From Chitinophaga sancti (GTDB lineage: Bacteria; Bacteroidota; Bacteroidia; Chitinophagales; Chitinophagaceae), in the NCBI RefSeq assembly GCF_034424315.1, contig NZ_CP139972.1, forward strand, positions 3,472,001 to 3,536,000: DNA of 64,000 bases, in the 5' to 3' direction. Below, in pieces: positions 8,745 through 16,637 of the stretch (position 1 is the stretch's first letter; each line of letters begins with the position of its first letter). The position numbers were made by a program, and so were the translations under genes. The notes beneath the pieces were generated by a model. It was not told where the DNA came from. It searched no databases and saw nothing but the letters and a program-made list of their open reading frames with translations.

Positions 8745-9671
8745 TTAACAGAACTCCGGCTCCTTTGCCAGCAAGTCGAACTCTATCAATGTCCTAATCA
8801 TTTCTAAAAAACCTGTAAATGCAGTCCTCCATTCGGTTTTAAAACCGGTACTCAAATCAAGTTCATTTAGATCGGTCGAGTATTGAGGAAACAGCAGACT
8901 TAGTTCGTGAATGTTCATTGCCAGCAAGTCAGATTTTTCCATCCCCATCAGCTTAATGATGATTTTAAGAATGGACTCGCTGACATCTGCAACTGAATAA
9001 AAGGTGGCCACCTTTTCGGAACGACCCTTCCGGGGATAATGGGTTCCGGATTGCAGTAAACAATCATTCATATAGATTTCAATAGATTTTTTCAGACTAT
9101 AATTTAAAAGTGTGTATGATGGTTTTTCAAACCCGAACGTTTCTGTTGAAACCTTATATTTGGTGATTAAATGAAGTTCAAATGCTATTGTCAACATGGT
9201 TTCAAACCCCTTATCAAATAATTCTATGTCGTCGTACGGATAATCAATGAACTGCAGACGTATTCCACTTTTGGGTCGCCAATGAAACTGACAAACAAAA
9301 TCCATTTGCTGCGAATCGGCCATTAAATGAGGATATGCTGCTGTAAGTTCATTAAGCGCCTGATAGATCTTCATCAACACCAATTCAAGTATCTCCTTCC
9401 GGCTGACATTGCTTCTGTCAACATCGTTGCACCAATCTGTCAGTTGATCTAGGACGGGTGTATCAGGGCAACCTAACCTGAATTTTTTAATAAGTTGGAG
9501 GAGTTCATCTTCGTTCAATAAGGCACCTAGAAAATTCATTTTCTTTACGTCCCCATTAGGTGTTCCTTTCAGTCTGATAATGTCATCAAATCTCTCGGCA
9601 AATGATTCGGCTGAAGGTAAAGGCTGATTCGGGTGTGATGTTAGGCCTTTTGTCGTACTTTCTTTGAACAT
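8745..9671 (-). CDS. Large soluble element protein, hypothetical (308 aa)
   Basis: Starts at ATG 9671, only 6 nt after the stop of the 9678-10571 gene, so they form one operon. No signal peptide or membrane segment. Mostly helical; a motif-like stretch MDFVCQFHWRPKSGIRLQF and YPYDDIELFDKGFETM lies in the middle. It is unlike any family I can name. Its setting among conjugation and leading-region genes suggests an element maintenance, regulation or anti-host role, which is inference. Confidence 0.6.
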   Translation of the reverse strand: MFKESTTKGLTSHPNQPLPSAESFAERFDDIIRLKGTPNGDVKKMNFLGALLNEDELLQLIKKFRLGCPDTPVLDQLTDWCNDVDRSNVSRKEILELVLMKIYQALNELTAAYPHLMADSQQMDFVCQFHWRPKSGIRLQFIDYPYDDIELFDKGFETMLTIAFELHLITKYKVSTETFGFEKPSYTLLNYSLKKSIEIYMNDCLLQSGTHYPRKGRSEKVATFYSVADVSESILKIIIKLMGMEKSDLLAMNIHELSLLFPQYSTDLNELDLSTGFKTEWRTAFTGFLEMIRTLIEFDLLAKEPEFC

Positions 9672-9677
9672 GGAAAT

Positions 9678-10571
9678 TTATTTAATCCTGAATAATTCGA
9701 TTTCGTAAGCATGCGTGATCACCTTTCGCGCAAAAGGTAGGAAACTCTCACAGAAGCTATTAGGCTCATTTGCAGTAAAACCAATGGCTCTGAAGGTTAC
9801 AGATAAGGGAATAAACCATTGCGCCAACTGCAACTTCAGTAATGACGTCTCTGCAGCATCGGCGGGGTAACAACCTGGCACTGAACCAATCATTGTTTTT
9901 AGCTTATTTAGAATGAAGTGTTTTCCCTGAACATGAATACGATAGCCTCCTTTCTGCTGCTTCATTTCAATATGCAAATCACCGTAAACCTTATCAACGC
10001 CTTCAGCACAAAGCCAGGTGTAAGTGTTTTTGTATATCCGGTATCGATCCAGGGATACCCCGTGAGCCGCCATCATATGGACATTCATCAACTCTTTATA
10101 AAACCTCCCGCTGTCTGCAATGATGCCATTCAGGTCATTGATATCTATCTCCCCGGAGATGCTGATCAGCAGATAGCCATTCCTCATCCCGGTGTACTTC
10201 TTAATGATTTTATTCTGCTGATCATCATCTTTTTCATCTTTCAGTTGGAATTGGAATCTCGACCGGCTTTCGGAGATTGAAGCGCCAAGTATTTCTTTTA
10301 TACGATCAACAGAAGTTGTTTTCTGCCATTTTTGGTGCAGCCGCCATAAACTCAGAAGTTCATTGTCACCATAAGGGATATACTGATTAATAATAGTGGT
10401 AATGGCATCCAGCGTGCGATCGCTGCGATACAGCGCCTCCCAGAAGTTCAGCCATTCCAAAAAAGAGGCATCTTTTAATACAGCCTTCCATACAAAAGAC
10501 GAAAATTCATTGCTAATCGTTGTTTGGTCAAATTCAATACCCTGCTGGCTAAAGTTTTTTCCTTCAGTCAT
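9678..10571 (-). CDS. Element protein, hypothetical (297 aa)
   Basis: 297 residues from ATG 10571 (MTEGKNFSQQGIEFDQT). Soluble, mixed alpha/beta with several tryptophans near the N-terminus (FLEWLNFWEALYRSDR, LLSLWRLHQKWQK). It is the first gene of a leftward pair with the 8745 gene (6-nt gap). Its promoter must lie in the region shared with the divergent ssb leader. Family unknown. Confidence 0.6.
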   Translation of the reverse strand: MTEGKNFSQQGIEFDQTTISNEFSSFVWKAVLKDASFLEWLNFWEALYRSDRTLDAITTIINQYIPYGDNELLSLWRLHQKWQKTTSVDRIKEILGASISESRSRFQFQLKDEKDDDQQNKIIKKYTGMRNGYLLISISGEIDINDLNGIIADSGRFYKELMNVHMMAAHGVSLDRYRIYKNTYTWLCAEGVDKVYGDLHIEMKQQKGGYRIHVQGKHFILNKLKTMIGSVPGCYPADAAETSLLKLQLAQWFIPLSVTFRAIGFTANEPNSFCESFLPFARKVITHAYEIELFRIK

Positions 10572-10897
10572 TCATTCTTTTTTTGGTCAATAAACGCCCC
10601 GTCCGCGGTAGGGGAACCGGGAAGATGTTTGTTTAAATAATTGTTTTGATGGCACTACGTACTCTTGATTCGCCGCGCAAACCAGCTGCAATTTTTCAAC
10701 ATGCAGAATAATGGGTCAGGTCTGCAGGGGAATTTGTCTAATTCAATAATCGGTCTAAAGCTCCTCAATACAGGAAGCTTGGCTAGGTGTACAATTTGCG
10801 CTACCTCATATAAGGTAACCTCTTGTGTTCAAATATTTATTTTTTTCATCTGTCCTTCTTGCTTGCTAACAACTCCCGCAAACCCGGTTTATGCCTG
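10572..10897. other. Intergenic, divergent promoter region
   Basis: This stretch separates the leftward 9678-10571 gene from the rightward ssb leader. Frames such as 10665-10922 are short and lack coding character. A small GC-rich repeat (CCCC/GGGG around 10597-10615) is the only structure seen. Confidence 0.4.
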
Positions 10898-11075
10898 CTG
10901 TTTCTTTCCAGTGGAAGGGTAAAAGCACAGCGAAACTATTCCGTTCTGCTAAAAGTTTGCCTCCTTAATAGCTGGACGCAACGCTCCAGTCCAGCTACCC
11001 TCCGGGACTTACCGGCAAACAGTTAGCAGAACTCCATGATGCATTTGCTGTCTTTTTACCCCATCCACCGGAAAG
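10898..11075 (+). promoter_or_regulatory. Long imperfect hairpin leader upstream of ssb
   Basis: About 175 nt fold back on themselves. Outer arms CTTTCC (10904-10909) / GGAAAG (11070-11075), GGTAAAAG (10918-10925) / CTTTTTACC (11052-11060), GTTCTGCT (10943-10950) / AGCAGAAC (11025-11032), GTTTGCC (10955-10961) / GGCAAAC (11014-11020) and a perfect inner stem TAGCTGGAC (10969-10977) / GTCCAGCTA (10989-10997). The ssb ATG is 53 nt downstream. A similar structure with shared sequence blocks precedes the DUF932 gene (38113-38286). A single-strand-active promoter, as in the Frpo/ssi promoters of plasmid leading regions, is a fitting but unproven role. Confidence 0.65.
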
Positions 11076-11128
11076 GTTTGATAGGAGGAAGAAAGAAAGA
11101 AAAAAATATTCATTAAAAACTTACGAAA

Positions 11129-11524
11129 ATGACGATCACAGGAACATTAGTAGCAGATGCAAAAGTCATCACGCCAAGCGGAAAGAAACCATTTGTAGCC
11201 TTTCGGATTGCGGTTAACAACGCTTTTAAAAATGAGGAAGGTGTAGCAACTCAACCGGCTACTTTTTTATCGTGCAGATACTACAAAGATGCTAAGGTAG
11301 CTTCCTATATGAAGAAAGCGGATAACGTAGAAATCCACGGGGATATAACCTTCAAAGTATGGGTGGACGCACAAGGTACGCCAAGAGGTGAGATCGACAT
11401 ATTTGTGAAGGATTGCAAATTCTTCGGAACTGCCAGAAGGAACCCCGGCACGATGGCACAGGAATCGGTACCGGCTGAATCTGTACCAGCTGAAACACTC
11501 GAAACCGAAGACCTGCCATTTTAA
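11129..11524 (+). CDS. ssb: Single-stranded DNA-binding protein
   Basis: 131 residues with the SSB OB-fold (MTITGTLVADAKVI, PFVAFRIAVNNAF, TFLSCRYYKDAKVASYMKKA, VEIHGDITFKVWVDAQG) and an acidic tail ending DLPF, the tip that recruits replication and repair partners. Its job is to coat single-stranded DNA, for an element probably the strand entering during conjugation. It is the first gene of a rightward block and is followed after 59 nt by a ParB-like gene. The hydrophobic linker is short and carries a small repeat (ESVPAESVPAET). Confidence 0.92.
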   Translation: MTITGTLVADAKVITPSGKKPFVAFRIAVNNAFKNEEGVATQPATFLSCRYYKDAKVASYMKKADNVEIHGDITFKVWVDAQGTPRGEIDIFVKDCKFFGTARRNPGTMAQESVPAESVPAETLETEDLPF

Positions 11525-11583
11525 ACGGCAGGTTCTTACAACCTCCGCAACTTCTCTTTTTCTCACCATTAAGTATTAAAAAC

Positions 11584-13476
11584 ATGAAAACTACCCGTAA
11601 TAATAAGAAAATCGTTGCAGCTGTTAAAACAACAACAGCAAACGACTTGATTTCTCAAACATTCAAATCTGCTTCCACCATTGAATTCATTAGCGAAGAA
11701 CTGATTGATTTTTCTCCAATGAACAAACGGAGGAAATACAGTAAAGAGTCTTTAGAGCAATTAGCGGAATCGCTCGTTAGCAAAGATTTTATCCATGAGC
11801 CAACAGTCAGAAAAAAAGGCAAACGTTTTGAGCTGGTTGTGGGGCAACGCAGGCTGATGGCTGCACGGCTTGGCGGCATCAAAATAATTCGTTGTAAAGT
11901 GGTCGATCTAGATGATGCACAGGTGAGGGAAATTCAGTTAACTGAAAATCTACAGCGGGAAAATCAACACCCGCTGGATGAATCAGCGGTAATCTGTGAA
12001 ATGATGGAAACAGGGATGAGCGTAGCAGAGATTGCGCACCGTATCGGCAAAAGTGAAAGGTTCGTCTATGCCCGTAAATCTTTGTCAGCCTTGATCGATG
12101 AAATCAAAGACATATTATGGAATGATAAGTTTACCATGCAGCAGGCATTTGAAATTGCTACACTGAGTAGCGATGCGCAGCAGGCGTTTTTTGAAAATTG
12201 CTGTGAGGAATGGCAGAATGAGAATTTCAAAATTCGGGATTTTAACTGGGAGATCAGCCGGCTCCGTTGCGATCTGACCAAAGCACCATTTGACATAGAA
12301 GCCGACCATCTGATACCAGATGCTGGAAACTGTAATAGTTGCCCGCACAATTCAGCTTGTGCCAGCAGTCTTTTTCCAGAGTTCGCAGACACGGCTATAT
12401 GTTCCAAAAAATCGTGTTTTCAAAAGAAATGTGAAGCGCATTTTTACCTGATGTTTTCCGCTACATTTGCGGAACATATGCCTGCCGCATTCGTTTTCCG
12501 GGGCAGCATGCCCGACCTTGTAAAACACATCCTTTCGCAATTGGGGGCCGAAGAATTGCCCGTCTATACAAGCTGGGAGGTGAACGAATGCCGTGAACCA
12601 CAGATGCCGGATATCAATGACTATTATACAGAGGATGAAGATTGCACTGACGGTGAAACATTTACCGATATAGGACAAGCCAGATATGAAGAAGATCTGA
12701 CCGAATATAAAGTAGAACTGGCAGAATATCATCAGAAACTGGATACGGAATCCGTGCAGGGAATCTTCTTTGATGGACAGGATATAAGACCTTACCGATT
12801 CTTTCCGAGGGTTAAAGCGAGTGAGGAAAAGACACCCGTGTTTACCGCCAAAGAGGTAGAACTGGCTATCAAAAATGGCACAGCTGATGAAGAACTACTC
12901 AGCGGAGAAGTTAAGCGTCTGAACGATCGTGAAACCAGAAGCAAAGAACTGGACAGCGAGAAGGTGCAGAAAGAAGTATACATGCAGTCCGTAACCTTTT
13001 TCGAGGATATCAGTAACAAACGGGAATTGTTAGAAGCCGATATCGTAGCCTCCCGTTATCTGGTAATTAATGCCATGAACTGGGCGACAAAAAACGCGAT
13101 CGTTCAATTCCTTTTCCCTGATAATGACCGGCTGAGCAGTGTACCTATTGAGGACATGTACAATCGGTTAAGAGACCTAACCGAAGCAGAATTTTGTTAT
13201 CTGATACGCATTACTGTAGCGGGTAATGATCAGTCCAAAAATGTGAAAGATTTCTTTGGTCATCTGCTGTACAAAATGGCCGAAAGTGCCGGCGTAGATG
13301 TGGCCGTCATCGAAAAAAATCAGAAAGCGGTCACTCAAAAGCGGGAAAGCAGAGTAAAGGAGCGTATAGCGTTTATGAACAGAAAATTGACCTCGCTGGC
13401 AGCGAAAAAGAAACGACTGGCCGGACAGAAAGAAGAAAACAACGAAGATGCCGAAATCTTCCAAGATGAAGAATAG
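11584..13476 (+). CDS. ParB/Spo0J-family protein with cysteine-rich middle
   Basis: 630 residues, much longer than chromosomal ParB. Residues about 33-125 form the ParB N-terminal (ParB/sulfiredoxin-fold) domain with GQRRLMAARLGGIKIIRC and TENLQRENQHPLDESA. Residues about 135-165 form the KorB-type helix-turn-helix (GMSVAEIAHRIGKSERFVY). Then comes a cysteine cluster (CNSCPHNSACASS, CSKKSCFQKKCEAHF, about 247-290) that could bind zinc, and a long acidic, coiled-coil-prone C-terminal region. No parA is next to it. In many conjugative elements such ParB-like proteins lie beside ssb in the leading region; partition, nuclease or anti-defence roles are possible. Confidence 0.85.
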   Translation: MKTTRNNKKIVAAVKTTTANDLISQTFKSASTIEFISEELIDFSPMNKRRKYSKESLEQLAESLVSKDFIHEPTVRKKGKRFELVVGQRRLMAARLGGIKIIRCKVVDLDDAQVREIQLTENLQRENQHPLDESAVICEMMETGMSVAEIAHRIGKSERFVYARKSLSALIDEIKDILWNDKFTMQQAFEIATLSSDAQQAFFENCCEEWQNENFKIRDFNWEISRLRCDLTKAPFDIEADHLIPDAGNCNSCPHNSACASSLFPEFADTAICSKKSCFQKKCEAHFYLMFSATFAEHMPAAFVFRGSMPDLVKHILSQLGAEELPVYTSWEVNECREPQMPDINDYYTEDEDCTDGETFTDIGQARYEEDLTEYKVELAEYHQKLDTESVQGIFFDGQDIRPYRFFPRVKASEEKTPVFTAKEVELAIKNGTADEELLSGEVKRLNDRETRSKELDSEKVQKEVYMQSVTFFEDISNKRELLEADIVASRYLVINAMNWATKNAIVQFLFPDNDRLSSVPIEDMYNRLRDLTEAEFCYLIRITVAGNDQSKNVKDFFGHLLYKMAESAGVDVAVIEKNQKAVTQKRESRVKERIAFMNRKLTSLAAKKKRLAGQKEENNEDAEIFQDEE

Positions 13477-13492
13477 CAGACGCATAACAGAA

Positions 13493-13543
13493 GCCGGAGC
13501 CGCGCTCCGGCCTTCTTTCTTTGATACGCCTCAAAGAAAGAAG
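13493..13543 (+). terminator. Double hairpin terminator after the ParB-like gene
   Basis: GCCGGAGC-CGC-GCTCCGGC (13493-13511) is followed by a pyrimidine run. A second hairpin, CTTCTTTCTTTGA (13512-13524) / TCAAAGAAAGAAG (13531-13543), follows at once. Together they probably end the ssb-parB transcript. Confidence 0.6.
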
Positions 13544-13769
13544 CAAAGAAAGCGCCCGGCTCTGAAAAAACAGGCTGATTCGTATAGCCCCTTCAAATTT
13601 TTTAACCTGCAATAGAGAATATTATGAATACACATATTCAGATTTATGGAATCATTTCCATCATTATTGGAACCGTTATACTATTATGGATCAGGAAAAG
13701 AATCTTTGAGCGTAGCACCTGGGGTGGAACGCAGGTATTCAAAAATTTCTATTCTTTTATCTTCATTAA

Positions 13770-14631
13770 GAGTATGTTTAAAATTCTGATGGGCTAAAAT
13801 TAGGAAAGTACGAATCGATCAATTAGTTTGGATTTACCACAAAACAAACTATGAGAACGAAGTTCACATTATTGACCGATTCGCACTGGAAAAGTATAGA
13901 AAAAATATTAACGGACAAAAGAAAGCGTAAATATAGCCTTCGAACTATCTTCAATGCTATATTATGGATTTGCAGAACAGGTAGTCAATGGCGTAATCTA
14001 AGCAGTGATTTCCCTTACTGGCAGATAGTTTACTATTATTTCAATAAATGGAAAAAAGCAGGTGTGCTGGAACAGGTGATGTTAAAAATGGTTAGAAAAG
14101 AGCGGATAGATCAGGGGCGAAATTATGCACCATCTGTCAGTGCTATCGATAGCCAAAGTATAAAGAAAACTGGATTCGTAAGTATAGAAACCGGGATCGA
14201 TGGCGGTAAGCATATCAATGGTCGAAAAAGGCATCTTGCTGTTGATAGCTTAGGATTACCAATTGCGATAAGTGTCAGCGGCGCAAATATTCATGACTCA
14301 ATTGGCGGTTTTGATTTGCTGTGGAAAATTGAAAAGGTTAGTCATAGAATGAAACTGATTCGTACAGATAAAGCATACCAGGGAGAGTTTAGCGATATGG
14401 TTGAGAATTATTACAAATGGAAGATGGAAATAACTCAGAAACCGCCGACAGTAAGGGGTTTTGTGCCACAGAAAGGTAGATGGCAGGTTGAACGATCATT
14501 CGCTTGGCTCAATAACTTCAGAAGATTGTCGAAGGATTATGAAAGGCTACCTGAATCATCTGTGGCTTTCATCCAGGTAGCATTCATTAGTATACTTCTA
14601 AAATAAGTAGAATTAGTTTTTAAACATACTC
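13770..14631 (+). mobile_element. Complete IS5-family insertion sequence, 862 bp
   Basis: Perfect 14-bp terminal inverted repeats GAGTATGTTTAAAA (13770-13783) and TTTTAAACATACTC (14618-14631), flanked by a direct TAA on both sides (13767-13769, 14632-14634). It contains one intact transposase. A 3-bp TNA target duplication fits IS5-family subgroups such as IS1031. The intact ends and the cleanly interrupted host gene indicate recent insertion. Confidence 0.92.
13851..14606 (+). CDS. IS5-family DDE transposase
   Basis: 251 residues. An N-terminal DUF4096-type domain (HWKSIEKILTDKRKRKYSLR, RTGSQWRNLSSDFPYWQIVY) precedes the DDE core with D100 (SAIDSQSIKKTG), D173 (RTDKAYQGEF) and E214 (GRWQVERSFAWL). 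The length matches single-frame IS5 transposases and nothing is missing, so the element is probably active. Confidence 0.93.
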   Translation: MRTKFTLLTDSHWKSIEKILTDKRKRKYSLRTIFNAILWICRTGSQWRNLSSDFPYWQIVYYYFNKWKKAGVLEQVMLKMVRKERIDQGRNYAPSVSAIDSQSIKKTGFVSIETGIDGGKHINGRKRHLAVDSLGLPIAISVSGANIHDSIGGFDLLWKIEKVSHRMKLIRTDKAYQGEFSDMVENYYKWKMEITQKPPTVRGFVPQKGRWQVERSFAWLNNFRRLSKDYERLPESSVAFIQVAFISILLK

Positions 14632-14788
14632 TAAAATCGTCGAATTTACATTTCGCATCGCAGGATGGCTGATTTTAGCGTTCGGTATTTTCATGCTGCT
14701 GATTGCTTATTTCAATGCGCATTTCTGAAAGCCATATTACCGGTGGCCCGCCATGCTCTGGTAGTGGTGATCATAAGGCCTTCTGAAT

Positions 14789-14818
14789 AAAAAAAGGAAC
14801 CCGTCGGGTTCCCTTTTT
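14789..14818. terminator. Intrinsic terminator, usable on both strands
   Basis: A-run, GGAACCC-GTC-GGGTTCC, T-run. It abuts the stop of the leftward 14818-15102 gene and also ends the rightward split membrane gene 61 nt upstream. Confidence 0.85.
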
Positions 14819-15102
14819 CATTTGGCGCTCAGACCCTGTAACTTACTGCTAAGTTCTGCCAGCCCGGCCTTAGACAGACAATCATTGGCCAGCGCTTCCA
14901 TTTCCTTGCCGACATCATCCGGCAAATGATCAATCAGCCCCAGGACGCTGCCCTGATCGTCACCAAGTCCTTTTTTAATAAGCTGGCTAAGTACTAATAC
15001 GTTCCTGCGGGAGATTTTAATGTCGATTTTTACCGCATCGTTCATTCCCGGACTACTCAAAATGGTATCCAGTACTTTTGCTACTTCACTTGCTGTCATC
15101 AT
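14818..15102 (-). CDS. Small helical element protein, hypothetical
   Basis: 94 residues from ATG 15102 (MMTASEVAKVLDTILSSPGM; 15099 is an alternative start). Entirely helical, soluble, repeated small hydrophobic pattern (VLVLSQLIKKGLGDDQGSVL, DVGKEMEALANDCLSKAGLA). It is the only leftward gene in a rightward block and ends directly at a strong terminator. It could be a regulator or antitoxin-like protein; no family recognised. Confidence 0.55.
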   Translation of the reverse strand: MMTASEVAKVLDTILSSPGMNDAVKIDIKISRRNVLVLSQLIKKGLGDDQGSVLGLIDHLPDDVGKEMEALANDCLSKAGLAELSSKLQGLSAK

Positions 15103-15249
15103 ACTACATCATTTTCGTTTTCACTGTAGCAAAACTACTTTTCTATCCGCTGCCTTTCCTAATCAAAATTTAGCTAGGATAGGTTGATGCCCCCCAACTA
15201 TTTAATTTTGAATCAATATGAATTGACTCGTGCAAAAGATTAGTGAGAT

Positions 15250-15873
15250 ATGGAAACAGAAAGTCAAAATTTACAACAGACACACCCGCTTGGTCTGGTC
15301 GAATTGATTCGTACTCATCCGGCCATTGATGATGTAAAGCTCCGGGATTTTTTAAAGTCGATGCGGATTCCATTGGCCGTAGCCGGACGCTTCGCCTCCC
15401 AGGTGGAATGCCGGAAAAATGGTAAAATTTTTATGGCTCTGGGATGCCGGAATCCTTCCGGAAACTGGGAAACGATTGGCCCCGAGGGTATAGGCTATAC
15501 CGGCACCATTACTTTTGTGCATCACAATGCCAATCAACCGCGCATCGACCTGTTTAACAACCAGCGGGATTTTCTCAATGTCCAGAAGCTCCGGCCATCA
15601 AAACTGGGCGCTAATGATAGTCTGATTGTCGCCGGCATGGATCAATTGATGGATGCCTTGCCCCACCTTAAAAAGTACGCACAACTGAATTTATATTTTG
15701 ATCATACGATACCGGGCAATGCATTAAGAAACTGCACCTCGCTGCTTTTCTCAGACAGGGCCAATGACTTCAGCAAGATGTATGAAAAGAATCTTTCTTT
15801 CACCGGCTACTGCATCGAACTTGGCAACCGAGAACGGCGTAATCTGGATCGTAACCGAAGCAGAGGAATCTGA
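15250..15873 (+). CDS. Toprim-like protein lacking catalytic acids, copy 1
   Basis: 207 residues. It matches the C-terminal Toprim half of the primase encoded at 16638: LRDFLKSMRIPLAVAGRF against LLNYLKQRKIPYYLAAEY, and SLIVAGMDQLM...LYFDH against YLILNGIALFE...LFLDRD. The conserved glutamate of the primase (VFEGFFDFLS) is replaced (LFNNQRDFLN) and the DxD motif is FDHT, so metal-dependent catalysis is unlikely. It has no zinc-finger part. It is clearly a paralogue of the next gene. A structural partner, competitor or regulator of the primase is a reasonable guess. Confidence 0.7.
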   Translation: METESQNLQQTHPLGLVELIRTHPAIDDVKLRDFLKSMRIPLAVAGRFASQVECRKNGKIFMALGCRNPSGNWETIGPEGIGYTGTITFVHHNANQPRIDLFNNQRDFLNVQKLRPSKLGANDSLIVAGMDQLMDALPHLKKYAQLNLYFDHTIPGNALRNCTSLLFSDRANDFSKMYEKNLSFTGYCIELGNRERRNLDRNRSRGI

Positions 15874-15927
15874 TCAGCTGTTATCCGACGATCCCTTTAT
15901 AAGCACTATTAATTTAAACGTTTTACA

Positions 15928-16569
15928 ATGAAACATGCAAATGAACATTTCAAGGACACACCTGCACTGGGGGTGGTTCGACTAATCGGCGCAAGCCTTA
16001 TGATTAATGCGCCTCACCTGGTCGCCTATCTGAACGAAAACCTCATCCCGCTGTCTGTGGCTAATCGTTATCTGCTTGAAGTCGATTGCCAAAAGGATGA
16101 CAGAATATTTAAGGCATTGGGATGCCCTAATCCTTCCGGAAATTATGAAGTGATCGGACCCGAAGGCATTGGTCGGACCGGCCTCCTGACTTATGCCTTA
16201 TGGGGCACTTATTCAAAGAAAATCGGTCTTTTTAATAATCAGTTAGATTTCCTGAGAGAGCAAAAGTTCAATCTGACAACATCTGGCGACCACCCTAATG
16301 ACAGCCTGATCGCTACCGATATGCATCAACTGGGAAAAGCACTGCCGGAACTTGAGAAATATGAAAAAGTGCATTGCTATTTTGATCATACTCTTCAGGG
16401 CCGGGCATTAGCCAAACGTCTCTCGGCAGCCATCGGTGACAAAATGGTGGACTTTAGCAAGCTGTTTGAAAAGGATCTTTCCTATCACCGCTACAAAGTC
16501 AAAGCCGCCAGAAACATCGAAAAGTTTTTGGAAAGCAAAAAAGCCGGAAACCAAGTTAAAAAATTATAA
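15928..16569 (+). CDS. Toprim-like protein lacking catalytic acids, copy 2
   Basis: 213 residues from ATG 15928, 54 nt after the first copy. Shared blocks include IFKALGCPNPSGNYEVIGPE with IFMALGCRNPSGNWETIGPE, LFNNQLDFL with LFNNQRDFL, and YFDHTLQGRAL with YFDHTIPGNAL. Again the Toprim glutamate and second aspartate are gone. The basic C-terminal tail (RNIEKFLESKKAGNQVKK) is specific to this copy. A tandem duplication upstream of the active primase (16638) implies selection for two non-catalytic forms. Confidence 0.7.
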   Translation: MKHANEHFKDTPALGVVRLIGASLMINAPHLVAYLNENLIPLSVANRYLLEVDCQKDDRIFKALGCPNPSGNYEVIGPEGIGRTGLLTYALWGTYSKKIGLFNNQLDFLREQKFNLTTSGDHPNDSLIATDMHQLGKALPELEKYEKVHCYFDHTLQGRALAKRLSAAIGDKMVDFSKLFEKDLSYHRYKVKAARNIEKFLESKKAGNQVKKL

Positions 16570-16637
16570 CTGCCGGCCTCCTGTAACCGCACCCGCAGGA
16601 TGGCGCAGCAATCTGTGTGAATTAAGAAATGTGTATT

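Larger units (their letters stand above)
13624..14728 (+). pseudogene. Small two-helix membrane protein gene split by an IS5-type insertion
   Basis: The 5' part (ATG 13624) reads MNTHIQIYGIISIIIGTVIL, then LWIRKRIFERSTWGGTQVF and FYSFIFI, and runs into the insertion element at 13770. Removing the element and one copy of its TAA target duplication joins codon 49 to KIVEFTFRIAGWLILAFGIF and further to a stop at 14726-14728. The restored protein has about 81 residues with a hydrophobic segment at each end. As it stands the gene makes only a truncated peptide. Family unknown; it sits between parB-like and Toprim-like genes. Confidence 0.85.

Noticed and set aside
10665..10922. 85-residue plus-strand frame before the ssb leader
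   Set aside because: It overlaps the hairpin leader, is rich in cysteine and asparagine without pattern, and is not followed by any coupled gene.
12066..12732. Long minus-strand frames opposite the ParB-like gene
   Set aside because: They are shadows of a gene with clear domain motifs and have no start context or recognisable sequence of their own.
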